From Gallionella sp. (GTDB lineage: Bacteria; Pseudomonadota; Gammaproteobacteria; Burkholderiales; Gallionellaceae): a DNA stretch of 7,290 nucleotides. Location: positions 1 to 7,290 of the forward strand of contig SCPW01000322.1 in the NCBI GenBank assembly GCA_004298605.1, in the 5' to 3' direction. The notes beneath the pieces are model-generated. The model was not told the DNA's origin, did no database searches, and saw only the letters and a program-made list of their open reading frames with translations. The position numbers and the translations under genes are program-made. Position 1 is the first letter of the stretch. Every line of letters begins with the position of its first letter. Positions 6,823 to 7,290 of this stretch are shown piece after piece.

Positions 6823-6848
6823 TCCGCACTCCTCACTCATCATTCTTC
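6762..6848. repeat. Heptamer-repeat tract at the ruvC 5' end / yebC 3' end
   Basis: Seven-nt words run in register: GGATTGT, GGATTGC, GGGGTGC, GGGGTTC, AGCGTGC, GGAGCGT (6762-6803), and after a short spacer ATTCCGC, ATTCCGC, ACTCCTC, ACTCATC, ATTCTTC (6814-6848). The second block is roughly an inverse-complement version of the first, so the tract is an imperfect inverted repeat like the element before guaA. It encodes the non-conserved N-terminal extension of RuvC, supplies its best Shine-Dalgarno and reaches into the last codons of yebC. Confidence 0.7.
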
Positions 6849-7290
6849 AATGGACGCCGTCGTATACACTTCCTGCACATCGTCGAGGTTTTCCAGCGCA
6901 TCGAGCAGCTTCTGCATCTTCGCCGCATCGTCGCCGGTAAAGGACACTTCGTTGGCCGGTTTCATCGTCACTTCGGCCAGTTCCGGTTTGTATCCCGCCG
7001 CTTCGAGCGCCTGCTTCACCGTGACGAAATCATGGGGTGCGGTGATCACTTCGATGCTGCCGTCGTCGTTGGTCGAGATGTCTTCCGCACCGGCATCCAG
7101 CGCGACTTCCATCAGGCCGTTTTCGTCGGTGCCCGGCGCAAAAATCATTTGCCCGCAATGGGTGAACAGGAACGACACCGAGCCATCCGTTCCCAGGTTG
7201 CCGCCATTCTTCGAGAAGGCGTGGCGCACTTCCGCGACGGTGCGGGTTTTGTTGTCGGTCATGCAATCCACCATCACCGCCGCGCCGTTG
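6840..7290 (-). CDS. yebC: YebC/PmpR family protein, C-terminal part (5' end outside the window)
   Basis: YebC-family proteins were described as DNA-binding transcriptional regulators, and more recent work links members to relief of ribosome stalling; both are family knowledge, not shown here. The frame is open across the right edge ([22 protein letters not shown] is cut by it), so about the C-terminal 150 of roughly 240 residues are present. Recognisable blocks are [29 protein letters not shown], and the acidic end [21 protein letters not shown], with a TGA stop at 6840-6842. The apparent start near 7277 is not a true start. The yebC-ruvC-ruvA-ruvB order is typical of proteobacteria. The last codons fall in the heptamer-repeat tract that continues into ruvC, and the stop overlaps the farthest possible ruvC ATG. 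Confidence 0.95.
   Translation of the reverse strand, partial: NGAAVMVDCMTDNKTRTVAEVRHAFSKNGGNLGTDGSVSFLFTHCGQMIFAPGTDENGLMEVALDAGAEDISTNDDGSIEVITAPHDFVTVKQALEAAGYKPELAEVTMKPANEVSFTGDDAAKMQKLLDALENLDDVQEVYTTASIEE

Overview
The window reads as a chromosomal segment of a betaproteobacterium. The GuaB, GuaA, RuvABC and YebC sequences and the yebC-ruvC-ruvA-ruvB gene order fit the Nitrosomonadales/Gallionellaceae type of genome. That placement is from family resemblance and was not searched.

Layout. The + strand carries the 3' part of guaB (IMP dehydrogenase, 1-611), a 106-nt spacer built of heptameric repeats that can fold into a large hairpin (612-717), and complete guaA (GMP synthase, 718-2298). 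Together they cover the last steps from IMP to GMP. Everything from 2399 to the right end is on the - strand. Read in transcription order it is: yebC (partial, runs off the right edge), ruvC, a C5-cytosine DNA methyltransferase, a TIR-like/deoxyribosyltransferase-like protein with a C-terminal winged helix, ruvA, ruvB, and a 32-codon fragment that looks like the start of a PLD/SNF2-helicase-type gene. The spacings in this string are 4-nt overlaps or very short gaps, except for 135 nt before ruvA and the ruvC 5' end, where the start is uncertain.

The accessory part is the two-gene block (about 4155-6237, about 2.1 kb) lodged between ruvC and ruvA, which are normally adjacent. It is visibly AT-richer than the ruv genes. 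It is flanked by a 7-bp direct repeat (ATTTCAA), and removing it recreates a tight ruvC-stop/Shine-Dalgarno/ruvA-ATG junction. The methyltransferase appears to have taken over the old ruvA ribosome binding site with a TTG start, while the insert gives ruvA a new one. No restriction endonuclease, integrase or transposase is present in the block. A methyltransferase paired with a TIR-like putative effector, co-transcribed with Holliday-junction genes, is the best candidate here for an undescribed (possibly anti-phage) system. The TIR-like protein ends in DNEIPF, which resembles the SSB C-terminal docking peptide.

The guaA/ruvB convergent gap (2299-2515) looks like the scar of a lost genomic island. 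The 3' end of guaA is a known island integration site. The gap holds repeated GATGGTATC motifs in both orientations, and the helicase-like fragment breaks off exactly at the edge of one of them. Heptameric repeat arrays occur both before guaA and at the ruvC 5' end, where they seem to have extended or rebuilt the ruvC N-terminus.
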